From positions 421,517 to 485,516 of the forward strand of contig JACKFB010000001.1 of the NCBI GenBank assembly GCA_020632695.1: a stretch of 64,000 nucleotides of DNA. Direction: 5' to 3'. Position numbers and translations under genes: made by a program. The notes beneath the pieces are model-generated. The model saw only the letters and a list, made by a program, of their open reading frames with translations. It did not search any database and was not told where the DNA came from. Origin of the DNA: Deltaproteobacteria bacterium (GTDB lineage: Bacteria > Myxococcota_A > UBA9042 > PHBI01 > JACKFB01). Positions 7,976-16,262 of the stretch are shown here, in pieces; the first letter of the stretch is position 1, and every line of letters starts with the position of its first letter.

Positions 7976-9991
7976 ATGAAGCTCGGACGTCTCGGATGGA
8001 TCTGCGCGCTGGCGGCCGCCTGCGCCGCGTGCGACGGCGGCAGCGGCGAGACCATCATCATCCCGCGGCCCGACACCAGCCAGCCCGACACCACCGGAAA
8101 GGACGTCTCCGCCGACGCGCTGCCCGACGTGCCCGGCGACCTGCTCCCGGACCTGCTGCCCGACGTTCCCGGCGATCTGTTGCCCGACGTGCCCGGCGAC
8201 CTGCTGCCGGACGCGCTGCCCGACGCGCTCCCGGACGCGCTGGCCGACCTGGGCCCCGAGCTCGACGTGTCGGCCGACGTCCCGGTCGCGACCTTCACCG
8301 TGTCGCTGGAGACCGCCGACGGCGCGCCGGCCACGTCCATCGCCGCTTCCCACACCCTCGGCCAGACCCAGTGCCCGCAGCGCCTGGGCAGCATCACCGT
8401 GGTCAACGGCAGCGCCGCGCCGGCCGCGCTCTCGCTGAGCCTGAGCAAGGGCGCGGCCCTCACCTTCTCGCCGACCGCGTCGGTGAACGTGGGCGCCGGC
8501 GCCAGCCTGAAGATCGGCATCGACTTCACCTGCGCCAACACCAACGACATCGACACGACGGTGCTCGTCGCGTTCGGCAACGCCGCCGGCAAGGGCGACA
8601 CCAGCTACCCGGTGAAGCTCACCGTGTCCGACCTCCCGCCCACCGGCTGCCTCAGCACGTCGGATCAGGCGGCGATCGCGAGCGACGATCCTGCCGGCGT
8701 GGCGCGGAGCGAGGGACAGAACTGCTTCCTGGCTGGCAACACCGAAGATGGGCCCTATCGGGCCTGTGTCGAGGCCGGATTGCTCGACAAGACCGGCATC
8801 TCGGACGCCTGCGCCGTCTGCTACGCCGACCTCTCGCTGTGCGCCAAGAACGAGTGCCTCGTGGAGTGTCTCGCCTCTCCCGCCGCCTGTACGGCCTGTC
8901 AGGGCGACAACGGGTGCACGACCGACTTCTACGCGTGCAGCGGACTCCCCGAGCCGCCGACCTGCAACGCCTCTTCGTGCCTGGACTCCACGCCTCCGGA
9001 GCCCACCTGCACCGGTGGCATGATCGTCACCTACGCTGCCAAGGCCACCTGCTCCGACTCGGCCGCTGGTCCCGTCTGCACCCACCCTGTCGCCACCCAG
9101 ACCCCCTGCGCCGGAACCTGCTCAGGCGGCAAGTGCGTGCTGGATCCCTTCCAGTATACGTTCGCGAAGACCTCGTCCTTCGTGACGTCGGTGAGCCTCG
9201 GGGACGACACCTGCTGCTTCGACTTGGACGGCAACGGGACCAACGACAACGGCTTCACCGCGCTGCTCGGTCTGCTGGGGCAGTTCCTCGGTGACGTCGA
9301 CATCGACACGGCGCTCCAGGACGCCATCGACTCCGGCGATCTGGTCCTGCTCTTCGAGACACGCGGTGTCCAGTCCCTGACGAGCTCGCCGAACGTGCAG
9401 GTCAGCGCGATCTTCGGCTCCCACCTGAGCAGCGTGAGCATGGCCAAGTCCGGGCACGGCGAGTTCGAGGTGCCCTATGACGCCTTCTCCCAGGTGGATG
9501 GCTCGCTGCTCTCGCAGATGGCCGGCTCGATCGCGAGCGGAACGCTGAGCGCCGGGCCCGGGGACGGAGAGCTGCGCCTGCGCGTCGAGGCCCAGGTGAC
9601 GGTCGGCGCCAACGGGGAGGGCCTCACGATGGCCCAAGGGAAGGTCGGCGGGGTGCTGCCCATCAGCGCCTTCGCCGATGCGTACAACACCGCATTCGCC
9701 GACTGCGGCTGCCTGGGGGTGCCCAAGGGCGCGCCCATCGTCACCGTCGTCTCCACGGACCCGAAGAAGCTGAAGCTGGGCTGCACCGCGGGCTTCAACG
9801 CCGGCACGCCGACCTGCGGCGGCTTCGATCCCGAGAACTGTCAGTCCCTGGCAGACAACAAGAGCCTCATCTGCCCGTCCCTCGGCATCCTGCCCTTCGA
9901 CCAGGACGCCGATGGAGACGGGCAGAAGGACTCGATCTCCTTCGGCCTCGAGTTCCAGGCCGTCAGCGCCTCCATCGTCGGCGTGTTCTGA
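7976..9991 (+). CDS. Large Cys-rich lipoprotein with a repetitive LPD-rich linker
   Basis: 671 aa. The start is fixed by GGAGG six bases before the ATG. A signal peptide ends in AACAAC, a lipobox-like site, so the protein is probably lipid-anchored. Residues about 30-100 are a low-complexity linker of LPDVPGDL/LPDAL units. A beta-sandwich-like domain (about 105-220) is followed by a Cys-rich region (about 225-390) with many CxxC-type spacings (CAVCYADL, CTACQGDNGC) resembling a disulfide-stabilised surface module. The C-terminal 280 residues are beta-rich and contain a DLDGNGTND loop that could bind Ca2+. Likely a surface or periplasmic protein of the kind common in Myxococcota; no specific function can be assigned. 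Confidence 0.7.
   Translation: MKLGRLGWICALAAACAACDGGSGETIIIPRPDTSQPDTTGKDVSADALPDVPGDLLPDLLPDVPGDLLPDVPGDLLPDALPDALPDALADLGPELDVSADVPVATFTVSLETADGAPATSIAASHTLGQTQCPQRLGSITVVNGSAAPAALSLSLSKGAALTFSPTASVNVGAGASLKIGIDFTCANTNDIDTTVLVAFGNAAGKGDTSYPVKLTVSDLPPTGCLSTSDQAAIASDDPAGVARSEGQNCFLAGNTEDGPYRACVEAGLLDKTGISDACAVCYADLSLCAKNECLVECLASPAACTACQGDNGCTTDFYACSGLPEPPTCNASSCLDSTPPEPTCTGGMIVTYAAKATCSDSAAGPVCTHPVATQTPCAGTCSGGKCVLDPFQYTFAKTSSFVTSVSLGDDTCCFDLDGNGTNDNGFTALLGLLGQFLGDVDIDTALQDAIDSGDLVLLFETRGVQSLTSSPNVQVSAIFGSHLSSVSMAKSGHGEFEVPYDAFSQVDGSLLSQMAGSIASGTLSAGPGDGELRLRVEAQVTVGANGEGLTMAQGKVGGVLPISAFADAYNTAFADCGCLGVPKGAPIVTVVSTDPKKLKLGCTAGFNAGTPTCGGFDPENCQSLADNKSLICPSLGILPFDQDADGDGQKDSISFGLEFQAVSASIVGVF
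8114..8250 (+). repeat. In-frame LPD(V/A)-rich repeat linker
   Basis: DNA coding for alternating LPDVPGDL (24-base) and LPDAL (15-base) units, just downstream of the lipobox. It probably forms an extended spacer holding the folded domains away from the membrane. Units are near-identical at the DNA level, so length variation is expected. Confidence 0.7.
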
Positions 9992-9994
9992 GCC

Positions 9995-10825
9995 TCAGCG
10001 CGCCCGAGCGCGCGCGCTGAGACGGCGAGCGAGGGGCCAGAGCAGCATCAGCAGCAGCAGCACCGGCGCGTGCCCCACCAGCAGGTGGGGGCCCTGGGTG
10101 ATCGGGCAGTGCAGCAGCAGCGCGGCCAGGCCGGAGACACCCGCGAAGACGGCGAAGAGCGCGTCGCGGCGCGCGTAGGGAAGGGGATCGCGCTCGAGGC
10201 CTGCGAGCAGCAGCAGGAGCGGCAGGGCCAAGGCCGTGCCGAAGCCGAAACAGGCCATCGCCCGCGGGATGAGGTCGGGGCCGGTCCCGGCCAGCGAGGC
10301 CGGGTGGTCCAGGTGGGCGGGCGGCAGCAGCCCGACGGCCAGGGCGACCAGGCACGCGGCGAGCAGCAGGGGAGCCAGCAGCGTGGGGCGGATCACCGGC
10401 AGGCGCTCGCGCAGCGTGGCCGCGAGCACGGCGGCGCTGAGGAGCGCCATGACGGTGAGCTCCGCGAGCAGGCGGCCTGTGGGGTAGAGCGCCAGGTCGA
10501 CGCGGCGGCGCAGCAACAGCACGCCGAGCAGCACGAGGGCCGCGCCCAGCATGGCCATGCCGGCGCGGGCGGGCGTGGTGCGCGAGCGGAGCCAGGCGAG
10601 GGGCCCCCGCTCGGCCTCGATGCCGCGGCGTGTGTCCTCGCGCAGGCTCGCCAGCAGGTCGGCGCCGAGCGCAGGCGCGGGCCCGGTCCCACGGGCGGCG
10701 TCCAGCGCGCGGCAGGCCCCGCAGGTCGCGAGGTGCGCGCTGAGCGCCGGGTCGTCGGAGCTCGCGCCGGCGGCCACCCGTTCGCGCGCCAGCTCGCATA
10801 CCATCGGTGTGTCTCTCGGCTGCAT
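9995..10825 (-). CDS. Polytopic anti-sigma factor (zinc-finger ZAS type)
   Basis: 276 aa. The N-terminal 45 residues carry HLATCGAC, the HxxxCxxC zinc motif of ZAS-family anti-sigma factors. A soluble helix region then leads to about six transmembrane segments (from about residue 88), as in the multi-spanning anti-sigma factors. GGAGGGG lies six bases before the ATG. The gene starts 11 bases after the stop of the ECF sigma factor gene, so the pair is cotranscribed and this protein should hold that sigma factor inactive at the membrane. The signal sensed is unknown. The 3' end converges within 3 bases of the preceding lipoprotein gene's stop. Confidence 0.8.
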   Translation of the reverse strand: MQPRDTPMVCELARERVAAGASSDDPALSAHLATCGACRALDAARGTGPAPALGADLLASLREDTRRGIEAERGPLAWLRSRTTPARAGMAMLGAALVLLGVLLLRRRVDLALYPTGRLLAELTVMALLSAAVLAATLRERLPVIRPTLLAPLLLAACLVALAVGLLPPAHLDHPASLAGTGPDLIPRAMACFGFGTALALPLLLLLAGLERDPLPYARRDALFAVFAGVSGLAALLLHCPITQGPHLLVGHAPVLLLLMLLWPLARRLSARARAR

Positions 10826-10836
10826 GCCCCTCCCCC

Positions 10837-11466
10837 CTACTCTGTCCCGGATGGCGGCGTCTGGTTACGGCTGAAGGGCGCCAGCAGGCCGCGCAGCGCC
10901 TCGTAGCCGCGGTGGGCGCGGACCTTGGCGGCGCCCGTCGAGCAGCCCGCCACCTCGGCGACCTCGGCGAAGGAGAGCCCCTCGAGCCAGTGCAGCTCGA
11001 CGGCCTCGCGCTGCGCCTCGGGCAGGCGCTCCAGCGCGGCGTGGAGCGCGCGCGCCGCCTCGGCCGCCACGGGATCGTGCGGGGCCACCGACGGCAGGTG
11101 CGACGCCACCTCGTCGAGCTCGACCGTGCGCAGGCGCTTCGGCCGATAGTGACGGCGCACCACGTTGAGGGCGATCGTGAAGAACCACGGGCGCAGCAGC
11201 GCGTCCGGGCGGAAGTCCCTCCGCGCGCGGTGGAGCTGCAAGAAGGCCTGCTGCACGAGATCCCGGGCCACGTCCGGGTCGCGCACCCGCCGCCCCACCA
11301 GCCGACCGATGACCGGGGCATAGCGGGCGAAGAGCTCGGCGAACGCCGCCTCGTCGCCGCCCACATAGCGCAGGAAGAGCTCCTCGTCGGTGCTCTCGGG
11401 CGCCGGGGCCGCGCCGTCGCCCGCGGCAGGGTCCTCCGTGGCCTCGTCCCCGGGTGCGTCAGCCAT
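10837..11466 (-). CDS. ECF-type RNA polymerase sigma factor
   Basis: 209 aa. An acidic N-terminal tail (about 28 residues) precedes sigma region 2 (about 30-95; DLVQQAFLQLHRAR, RPWFFTIALNVVRRHYR) and region 4 (about 140-195; LPEAQREAVELHWLEGLSFAEVAEVAGCS with a helix-turn-helix). Region 3 is absent, as in ECF sigma factors. It is the first gene of a two-gene unit with its anti-sigma factor and is probably auto-regulated; I could not find a confident ECF promoter. The ribosome site is weak (GGGGAG 12-13 bases upstream). Confidence 0.9.
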   Translation of the reverse strand: MADAPGDEATEDPAAGDGAAPAPESTDEELFLRYVGGDEAAFAELFARYAPVIGRLVGRRVRDPDVARDLVQQAFLQLHRARRDFRPDALLRPWFFTIALNVVRRHYRPKRLRTVELDEVASHLPSVAPHDPVAAEAARALHAALERLPEAQREAVELHWLEGLSFAEVAEVAGCSTGAAKVRAHRGYEALRGLLAPFSRNQTPPSGTE

Positions 11467-11610
11467 GCCGCATTTGATCTCCCCTGGGGCTGCGTGTCCA
11501 AGAACAGCGCCTGGGGCGCCCGCTGGCGGTGACGAGGCCCGCGCTCCCGATTGATGCGAGGGCCCCGGGGGATCGGCTATGCTCGCCGCGTCCGACTCGA
11601 TGGGGCCCGC

Positions 11611-12687
11611 GTGACCACTGCCGCCAGCGCCAGCAGCGTGCCGAACTTCAGCGCCAGCACCGACGCGACCAGCGCGCCGGCGAGGCCCTGGTACATCGTC
11701 GGGGCGCTCTTCGATCGGCTGGTCTTCATCGGCAGCCCGCTGCTGGCCTTCGCCTTCGTTGCGCTGGTGGCCTCGCCCCGAGCGCCGGGCGGCTCCATCG
11801 CCTACACGGGCGCCACCCCCCCTTGGCTCATCCTGATGGCGGCGCTCTTCACCTTCGGTCACGTCAACCTGACCGTGGTGCGCAGCCACATCAACCCGAC
11901 CGTCTATCGCCGCTACCGCCGCCGCATGATGCTCGCCCCGGCGCTGCTCCTGCTGGCGCTGGCGCTCTCATCGGAGGTGCTCTTCGTCATCGCGCCCATC
12001 GCCGTGCTCTGGGACGAGTGGCACTCGGTGATGCAGACCTTCGGCTTCGGGCGCATCTACGACAGCAAGCGCGGCAACGACCCCCACGTCGGCCGCCGCC
12101 TCGACATGGGCATGTGCTTCACCTTCGAGTGGCTGCCCTATCTGGTCGCCCTGACCTTCGTGCGCCCGGCCGAGTTCATCCCCGCCACGGGCTTCGACCC
12201 CTCGCTGGCCTGGCTCCACGTGGTCGCCGACAAGGCCGCGTTCCTGCGTTGGCCGCTCATCATCGGCGGCCTGGCCTACGCCGTGTTCTACGTGGTCTCG
12301 TACCTGCGCCTCGGCGCCCGCGGCTACCGCATCGCGCCGGCCAAGCTCGCGCTCTACACCACCACCGGCGCCGCCAACATCCTGGCGCTCAGCTACTACT
12401 CGATCCTCGACGGCGCCATCATCGGCAACCTCTACCACGCCAGCATGTACGTCGCCCTGGTGTGGTTCAGCGAGCGCAAGAACCTCACCACCTCGTTCTC
12501 CCTGGACCGCTGGCGCTTCGGCGCCCTGGCCACCTTCGTCGTCGTGGTCGGCTCGGCCGGCGCCCTGGCCTGGCTGCGCCTGGAGACCATGCAGATCTCC
12601 TGGCTCATCGCCTTCTGGCTGATGACCTCGCTGGCGCACTTCTGGTTCGACAGCTTCATCTGGTCGGTGCGCCGCCAGGAGGTCTGA
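11611..12687 (+). CDS. Polytopic membrane protein of unknown function with conserved-looking His residues
   Basis: About 358 aa from GTG 11611 (an in-frame start at 11551 would add 20 residues, but TATGCT at 11578-11583 looks like a -10 element). It has eight to nine hydrophobic segments. His residues sit at membrane edges: FGHVNL, DEWHSVMQTFGF, NLYHASMY and AHFWFDSF. This pattern recalls metal-dependent membrane oxygenases or desaturases such as the Brp/Blh group, but I see no decisive motif, so I leave it unassigned. It is a single gene between the divergent sigma-factor gene and a degraded region. Confidence 0.7.
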   Translation: MTTAASASSVPNFSASTDATSAPARPWYIVGALFDRLVFIGSPLLAFAFVALVASPRAPGGSIAYTGATPPWLILMAALFTFGHVNLTVVRSHINPTVYRRYRRRMMLAPALLLLALALSSEVLFVIAPIAVLWDEWHSVMQTFGFGRIYDSKRGNDPHVGRRLDMGMCFTFEWLPYLVALTFVRPAEFIPATGFDPSLAWLHVVADKAAFLRWPLIIGGLAYAVFYVVSYLRLGARGYRIAPAKLALYTTTGAANILALSYYSILDGAIIGNLYHASMYVALVWFSERKNLTTSFSLDRWRFGALATFVVVVGSAGALAWLRLETMQISWLIAFWLMTSLAHFWFDSFIWSVRRQEV

Positions 12688-12739
12688 GCGGCCGAAGCCG
12701 TCCGCGACGAGCGCCACATCCGCGTGGTACCAAGCGAGC

Positions 12740-12877
12740 ATGACCGTCGACGTGCTGACCAAGGTCCTCATCGAACGCTCGCTGCGGGAAGTGGCAGCAT
12801 ATGCGGGCGATCCCGACAAGGCGCCCGCGTGGTACGTCAAGAACGCTCTGCTCGAGAGCGAGGAGCGGTCGCCGTAG
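12740..12877 (+). pseudogene. Truncated N-terminus of an SRPBCC/polyketide-cyclase-like protein
   Basis: Only 45 codons are open before a TAG. The peptide (MTVDVLTKVLIERSLREV, AAYAGDPDKAPAWYVKN) matches the typical beginning of SRPBCC (START/Bet v1-fold) proteins, in which AxYAxDPDNAPxWY is followed by the rest of a 140-150 aa domain. Here the rest is missing and the frame runs into the next gene, whose GTG overlaps the TAG. Most likely a deletion remnant. It could be expressed as a micro-protein, but it cannot form the helix-grip fold. Confidence 0.6.
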
Positions 12878-13266
12878 TGCTCGCGCGCTACCGCCTCGTT
12901 CGGGGCCGCCGCCCTCCGGACGACCCGCTTCCCGCCGGTGCCCGGATCGATGTCCGCATGCACACGCGGCACGTGCTCGCCCCGAAGCGAGACATGGTGG
13001 AGCGCTACCTGGCTGCGGCGAGCGACGAGGCGTGGGAGCGCTTCAGAAGTGATTACCTCGCACTGCTCGAGCAGCGCTTCCAGAACGATCCCGGGCCCTT
13101 CACGAGCCTGGCCGACCGAGCGCGCGACACCGACGTGTACCTGGGCTGCAGCTGCCCCACGGCCAGGAACCCCGACGTGAGCCGCTGCCACACGGTCGCG
13201 GCGCTCGAGTTCATGCGGAGCCGCTTCCCGGACCTCGACATCCAGATGCCGCCGGGGACGAGCTAG
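12877..13266 (+). CDS. DUF488-like protein
   Basis: 129 aa from a GTG that overlaps the TAG of the truncated SRPBCC fragment. GAGGAG lies about 12 bases upstream, inside that fragment. Features shared with DUF488 proteins are an early RxHTR segment, a central helix WERFRSDYLALLEQRF, a strand DVYLGCSC and a C-terminal RCHTVAALEFM, equivalent to the LLC..CHR signature. DUF488 proteins are small cytoplasmic proteins of unknown function, possibly nucleic-acid related. The start is uncertain because the junction with the pseudogene may have replaced its original 5' end. Confidence 0.55.
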   Translation: MLARYRLVRGRRPPDDPLPAGARIDVRMHTRHVLAPKRDMVERYLAAASDEAWERFRSDYLALLEQRFQNDPGPFTSLADRARDTDVYLGCSCPTARNPDVSRCHTVAALEFMRSRFPDLDIQMPPGTS

Positions 13267-13848
13267 GAGCCTCACCACCGCCGCGTCCTCATGCGCTCAT
13301 CCCGGCGCCGCTCTCGGCCGCCTGCGCCCGTGATCGAGGTCGCGGATGTGCGAACCTGTGTACCGGTACCCGACTCCGCCCACCACCGAGGCGCCGTGTC
13401 GTTACAGCGCCCACCGTCAGCTGTTGGCCCGCCATGCTCGGAGCCAGCTCGGCGAAGAGCACCAGCGCGCTGTCGCGCAACTTCCGCCGGAAGTCTTCGC
13501 CGCCCTCCTGCCCGTCGGATTCTTCCTGCGGGAAGGGATCCCGCCACCCCCCGAGTGGACTGGCGGCGGCTGATACCGCCCTGACACCTCGCCCGCACAG
13601 GTACTGCGGGTATGGCTGGCACCTCGCCCTCGCCCTGACACCTGCCCCTGCGGGTGCCTGGACACCGCCCCCGAGCCGTTTTCGGCGCCAGCAGGACGGG
13701 CTGGTGTTGCGCCAGCTTCGCCGGCGGAGCAGCGGCCAGACTGGTCGAGCACTGGTCGGAGGGACTGTGCGCGCCGTCGGAGCTTTCGAGGCGAAGAGCC
13801 ACCCGTCCGCGCGTTGTACCGTCGCCGCCGGCGAGAGGATCGTGACGA
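13267..13848. other. 582-base gene-poor patch
   Basis: No gene here can be supported with confidence. Open frames occur on both strands but without a clear coding bias. One short plus-strand frame (13346-13573) is listed separately. The stretch holds a direct repeat CCTGACACCT at 13580 and 13634 around short GC-rich inverted segments. Composition is less G/C-biased at third positions than in the flanks, so this may be decayed coding DNA. Confidence 0.4.
13346..13573 (+). CDS. Possible small orphan protein
   Basis: 75 codons from ATG. The peptide has a plausible amphipathic middle (HRQLLARHARSQL, then EEHQRAVAQLPPEVFAALLP) and a Pro/Gly-rich tail. There is no good ribosome site, third-position GC is lower than in neighbours, and I recognise no family. 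Listed only because it is the best coding candidate in this patch. Confidence 0.2.
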   Translation: MCEPVYRYPTPPTTEAPCRYSAHRQLLARHARSQLGEEHQRAVAQLPPEVFAALLPVGFFLREGIPPPPEWTGGG

Positions 13849-14472
13849 TCATACGGCACGGGGCGGTGGCGGTGCTGCCCCCTCACTGGCGGTGCCGTGC
13901 GTGACGGTCGGCGAGGCCGCATCGAGGGCATCCGTTCGAAGGGGGCTGCCCTGGACAGCCTGACGGATCGGCGCCGGCACTGTGATGGAGAACGCGAGAT
14001 GCCGGACGGTGTCGACATCGAACGGCTCATCGGGCGCGACGGGGAGTAATCCGGGCATCTCCCGGGTGTACGCGACGAGCAGCCGCTCGGCGCGCGCGGC
14101 TTCGAGGGCTACGCCCGGCCCTAGCACCTCCACCAGGAATGCGCCGGGTCGGCTCGCCTCGAACTCATCATCCATCTCGGAGAGCAGCGGCGGACCGAGC
14201 CTGACGACCGCCCGCGCCAAGAGGACCCGCGCTGCCAGGAACCAGCGGCGGCTCGTCACATGGTCGAGCCGGGCCGTGAAGTCGTCCAGGTCGTCGCAGG
14301 CGAGGAGCTCTCTGGCTACCTCCGCTGCGAAGAATGCACCGATCCGAACGAGCTGGGCCTGCTCATCGGTCAGCGGCGCTCGTCGCTTCATCGCGCGCAG
14401 CCCCCGCTGCAAGACCGGGAACCAGCTCAACTCGTCCTCGCGCGGCGACATCTCGAGCACTTCTGAGTACAT
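13849..14472 (-). CDS. Hypothetical protein, mostly helical
   Basis: 207 aa. The start is strongly supported by AAGGAGATC directly before the ATG. The protein appears mainly alpha-helical (for example LTDEQAQLVRIGAFFAAEVARELL), with no signal peptide, no membrane segment and no cysteine cluster; the last 35 residues are low-complexity Ala/Pro/Thr. No family recognised. It is transcribed divergently from the SDR gene across about 270 bases that hold no other supported feature. Codon use is somewhat less GC3-biased than in flanking operons, which may mean recent acquisition. Confidence 0.55.
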   Translation of the reverse strand: MYSEVLEMSPREDELSWFPVLQRGLRAMKRRAPLTDEQAQLVRIGAFFAAEVARELLACDDLDDFTARLDHVTSRRWFLAARVLLARAVVRLGPPLLSEMDDEFEASRPGAFLVEVLGPGVALEAARAERLLVAYTREMPGLLPVAPDEPFDVDTVRHLAFSITVPAPIRQAVQGSPLRTDALDAASPTVTHGTASEGAAPPPPRAV

Positions 14473-14742
14473 GATCTCCTTCTGGAAGCTTCCCCAGACA
14501 TCTTAGCGGCGCCGCTTGGGAGGGCAACGCTTGTGGCCCTGAAGCTGGACTCTGCTGCTGCTCCGCGGGGAGGTGGTGCGGACTTTGACCACTGGACGTG
14601 TGCGAAAGGGCCCGGTCCTGGGGGGGCGGGGGCGGAACTCGCCGGTCCTTGGAGAGGATCTGGCGTGGCACGGGGGCTGCAGACGGTGCATCGGTGCATG
14701 CGCGCCGCTCTCGAATCGCCCGGCGCTCGCACGGAGCAGCTC

Positions 14743-15504
14743 ATGGATCTCACGGGAAGGACCGCCATCATCACCGGCGCGGCGGGCGGAATCGGGGCTG
14801 CGGCGGCGCGCCTCTTCGTCCGGAAGGGCGCGCAGGTCATGCTCGTCGATCGCGAGGAGGCGTCGCTCAGCGATGTGGCCGCGCCGCTCGGGGAGCACGC
14901 GGCCTGGTTCGTGGCGGATGTCAGCGACGAGGAGCAGGCGCGCGCGTACGTCGCCGCGTGTGCGGAGCGCTTCGGCGGCGTGGACATCCTGTTCGCGAAC
15001 GCCGGCATCGAGGGGCGCGTCGCGCCGCTGGTGCTCCAGGAGCGCGAGGACTTCGTGCGGGTCTTCGAGGTGAACGTGCTCGGCGTGTGGTTCGGCATCA
15101 AGCACGTGGTGCCGATGATGGCCCGGCGAGGCGGCGGGAGCATCGTCGTGACCTCATCGGTGGCCGGGATCATCGGCTCCGAGGGGCTCGGGCCCTACGT
15201 CGCCAGCAAGCACGCCCTGATGGGTCTGGTGAAGACGGCGGCGCAGGAGCTGGCCGTGGAGGGGATCCGTGTCAACGCGGTGAACCCGGGTCCCATCGCC
15301 AATCGCATGATGGCGTCGATCGAGAGCCAGGCGAACCCCGACGCGCCCGAGCGGGTCCACACCGCCTTCGAGCAGCTCATCCCACTGGGGCGCTACGGCA
15401 GCAGCGAGGAGGTCGCGGAGGTGGCGCTCTTCCTGGCCAGCGGCGCCAGCTCCTACTGCACCGGGGGCGCCTTCCTGGTCGACGGAGGCTTCGTGTCGAT
15501 GTGA
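14743..15504 (+). CDS. Short-chain dehydrogenase/reductase (SDR)
   Basis: 253 aa, a classical SDR length. It has the Rossmann motif TGAAGGIG near residue 10, an NAG motif (ILFANAG), the catalytic Ser in VVTSSVAG and the YxxxK pair in PYVASKHA, and the C-terminal FLVDGGF typical of FabG-like enzymes. D37 after the second strand (LVDRE) suggests NAD(H) over NADP(H). It is the first plus-strand gene of the synthase neighbourhood and is followed 84 bases later by a hotdog-fold gene. It may reduce or oxidise a hydroxy/keto group of the lipid product, or be unrelated. GGAG eight bases before the ATG supports the start. Confidence 0.85.
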   Translation: MDLTGRTAIITGAAGGIGAAAARLFVRKGAQVMLVDREEASLSDVAAPLGEHAAWFVADVSDEEQARAYVAACAERFGGVDILFANAGIEGRVAPLVLQEREDFVRVFEVNVLGVWFGIKHVVPMMARRGGGSIVVTSSVAGIIGSEGLGPYVASKHALMGLVKTAAQELAVEGIRVNAVNPGPIANRMMASIESQANPDAPERVHTAFEQLIPLGRYGSSEEVAEVALFLASGASSYCTGGAFLVDGGFVSM

Positions 15505-15588
15505 GGGCCAGGCGGTCTGGCTGACGCGCCCTCGTGCGCTGGCGCTCCGCGGCGATGCTGGCATGATCCGGGGCAGAGGAGGCCTGCC

Positions 15589-16080
15589 ATGCCCGCACCG
15601 AATCGTCTGCAGCGCGCGCTCGCGCCCATCGACCGTTTGCCCGGCTTCGCCCGCACGGCCGCGCGATCGCTCGTCGTGGGGCGCGCGGTGCCCTTCATCG
15701 GGACCGCCGGCATCCGGGTCGAGGAGCTGACCACCGAGCGCGCGGTGTTCACGCTGGCGAACCGGCGGGCGGTGCAGAACCACATCAAGGGCGTGCACGC
15801 GGCGGCGACGGCGCTGGTGGCCGAGACCGCCACGGGGCTGGCCCTGGGGATGTGGGTGCCGGACGCGGCCGTGCCGCTGCTGAAGTCCATGCACATCGAC
15901 TACGTCAAGCGCGCCCAGGGCGGGCTGCGCGCGGTGGCGCGGGTGCCGGAGGCCGACCGCGAGCGCATCCTCAGCGAGCCGCGGGGCGAGGTGCAGGTCG
16001 AGGTCACCGTGACCGACGCCGCGGGAGAGGAGCCCGTGCGGTGCACCATGGTGTGGGCCTGGGTGCCGAAGAAGCGTTGA
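15589..16080 (+). CDS. Hotdog-fold thioesterase-like protein (DUF4442)
   Basis: 163 aa. The order of elements (VPFIGTAGIRVEEL, then a strand, RRAVQNHIKGVHAAATALVAETATGLA, then LLKSMHIDYVKRA) matches the DUF4442 / PaaI-like hotdog pattern. In this pattern the N-H-x-x-x-x-H-A segment precedes the central helix and acts on acyl thioesters. It lies between the SDR and the giant synthase, so a role in acyl-CoA or acyl-ACP editing or release is plausible. A GAGG lies about 9 bases before the ATG. The exact substrate is unknown. Confidence 0.7.
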   Translation: MPAPNRLQRALAPIDRLPGFARTAARSLVVGRAVPFIGTAGIRVEELTTERAVFTLANRRAVQNHIKGVHAAATALVAETATGLALGMWVPDAAVPLLKSMHIDYVKRAQGGLRAVARVPEADRERILSEPRGEVQVEVTVTDAAGEEPVRCTMVWAWVPKKR

Positions 16081-16119
16081 CGCCGTGAGCCCCGACCGAG
16101 CCTCCCAAGATCGCAGAAT

Positions 16120-16133
16120 TGAACGAGCGGTCA
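16120..16133. promoter_or_regulatory. Candidate TetR-family operator upstream of the synthase operon
   Basis: TGAACGAGCGGTCA is a near-perfect inverted repeat (TGAACG / CGGTCA, one mismatch) of the size and style bound by TetR-family regulators of acyl metabolism. It lies 130 bases before the synthase start in the only sizeable gap of the cluster. No TetR gene is in the window, so the regulator would be encoded elsewhere. Confidence 0.35.
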
Positions 16134-16262
16134 GTCTGGAGGCCCCCGCGAAACCCACGGAAACTGCACGCTTAATTGACCCCAAGCTTGCGCGGAGGGC
16201 CTCCTCGCAGGCACCCTTTCGCCTCCTCAGGGGGTGATCTGCCTCCATCAGCCAGGGGTCGC

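Noticed and set aside
11551..11583. TTGATG and TATGCT upstream of the polytopic membrane protein as a promoter
   Set aside because: The spacing is 21 bases instead of about 17; only the -10-like element is used as an argument for the later start codon.
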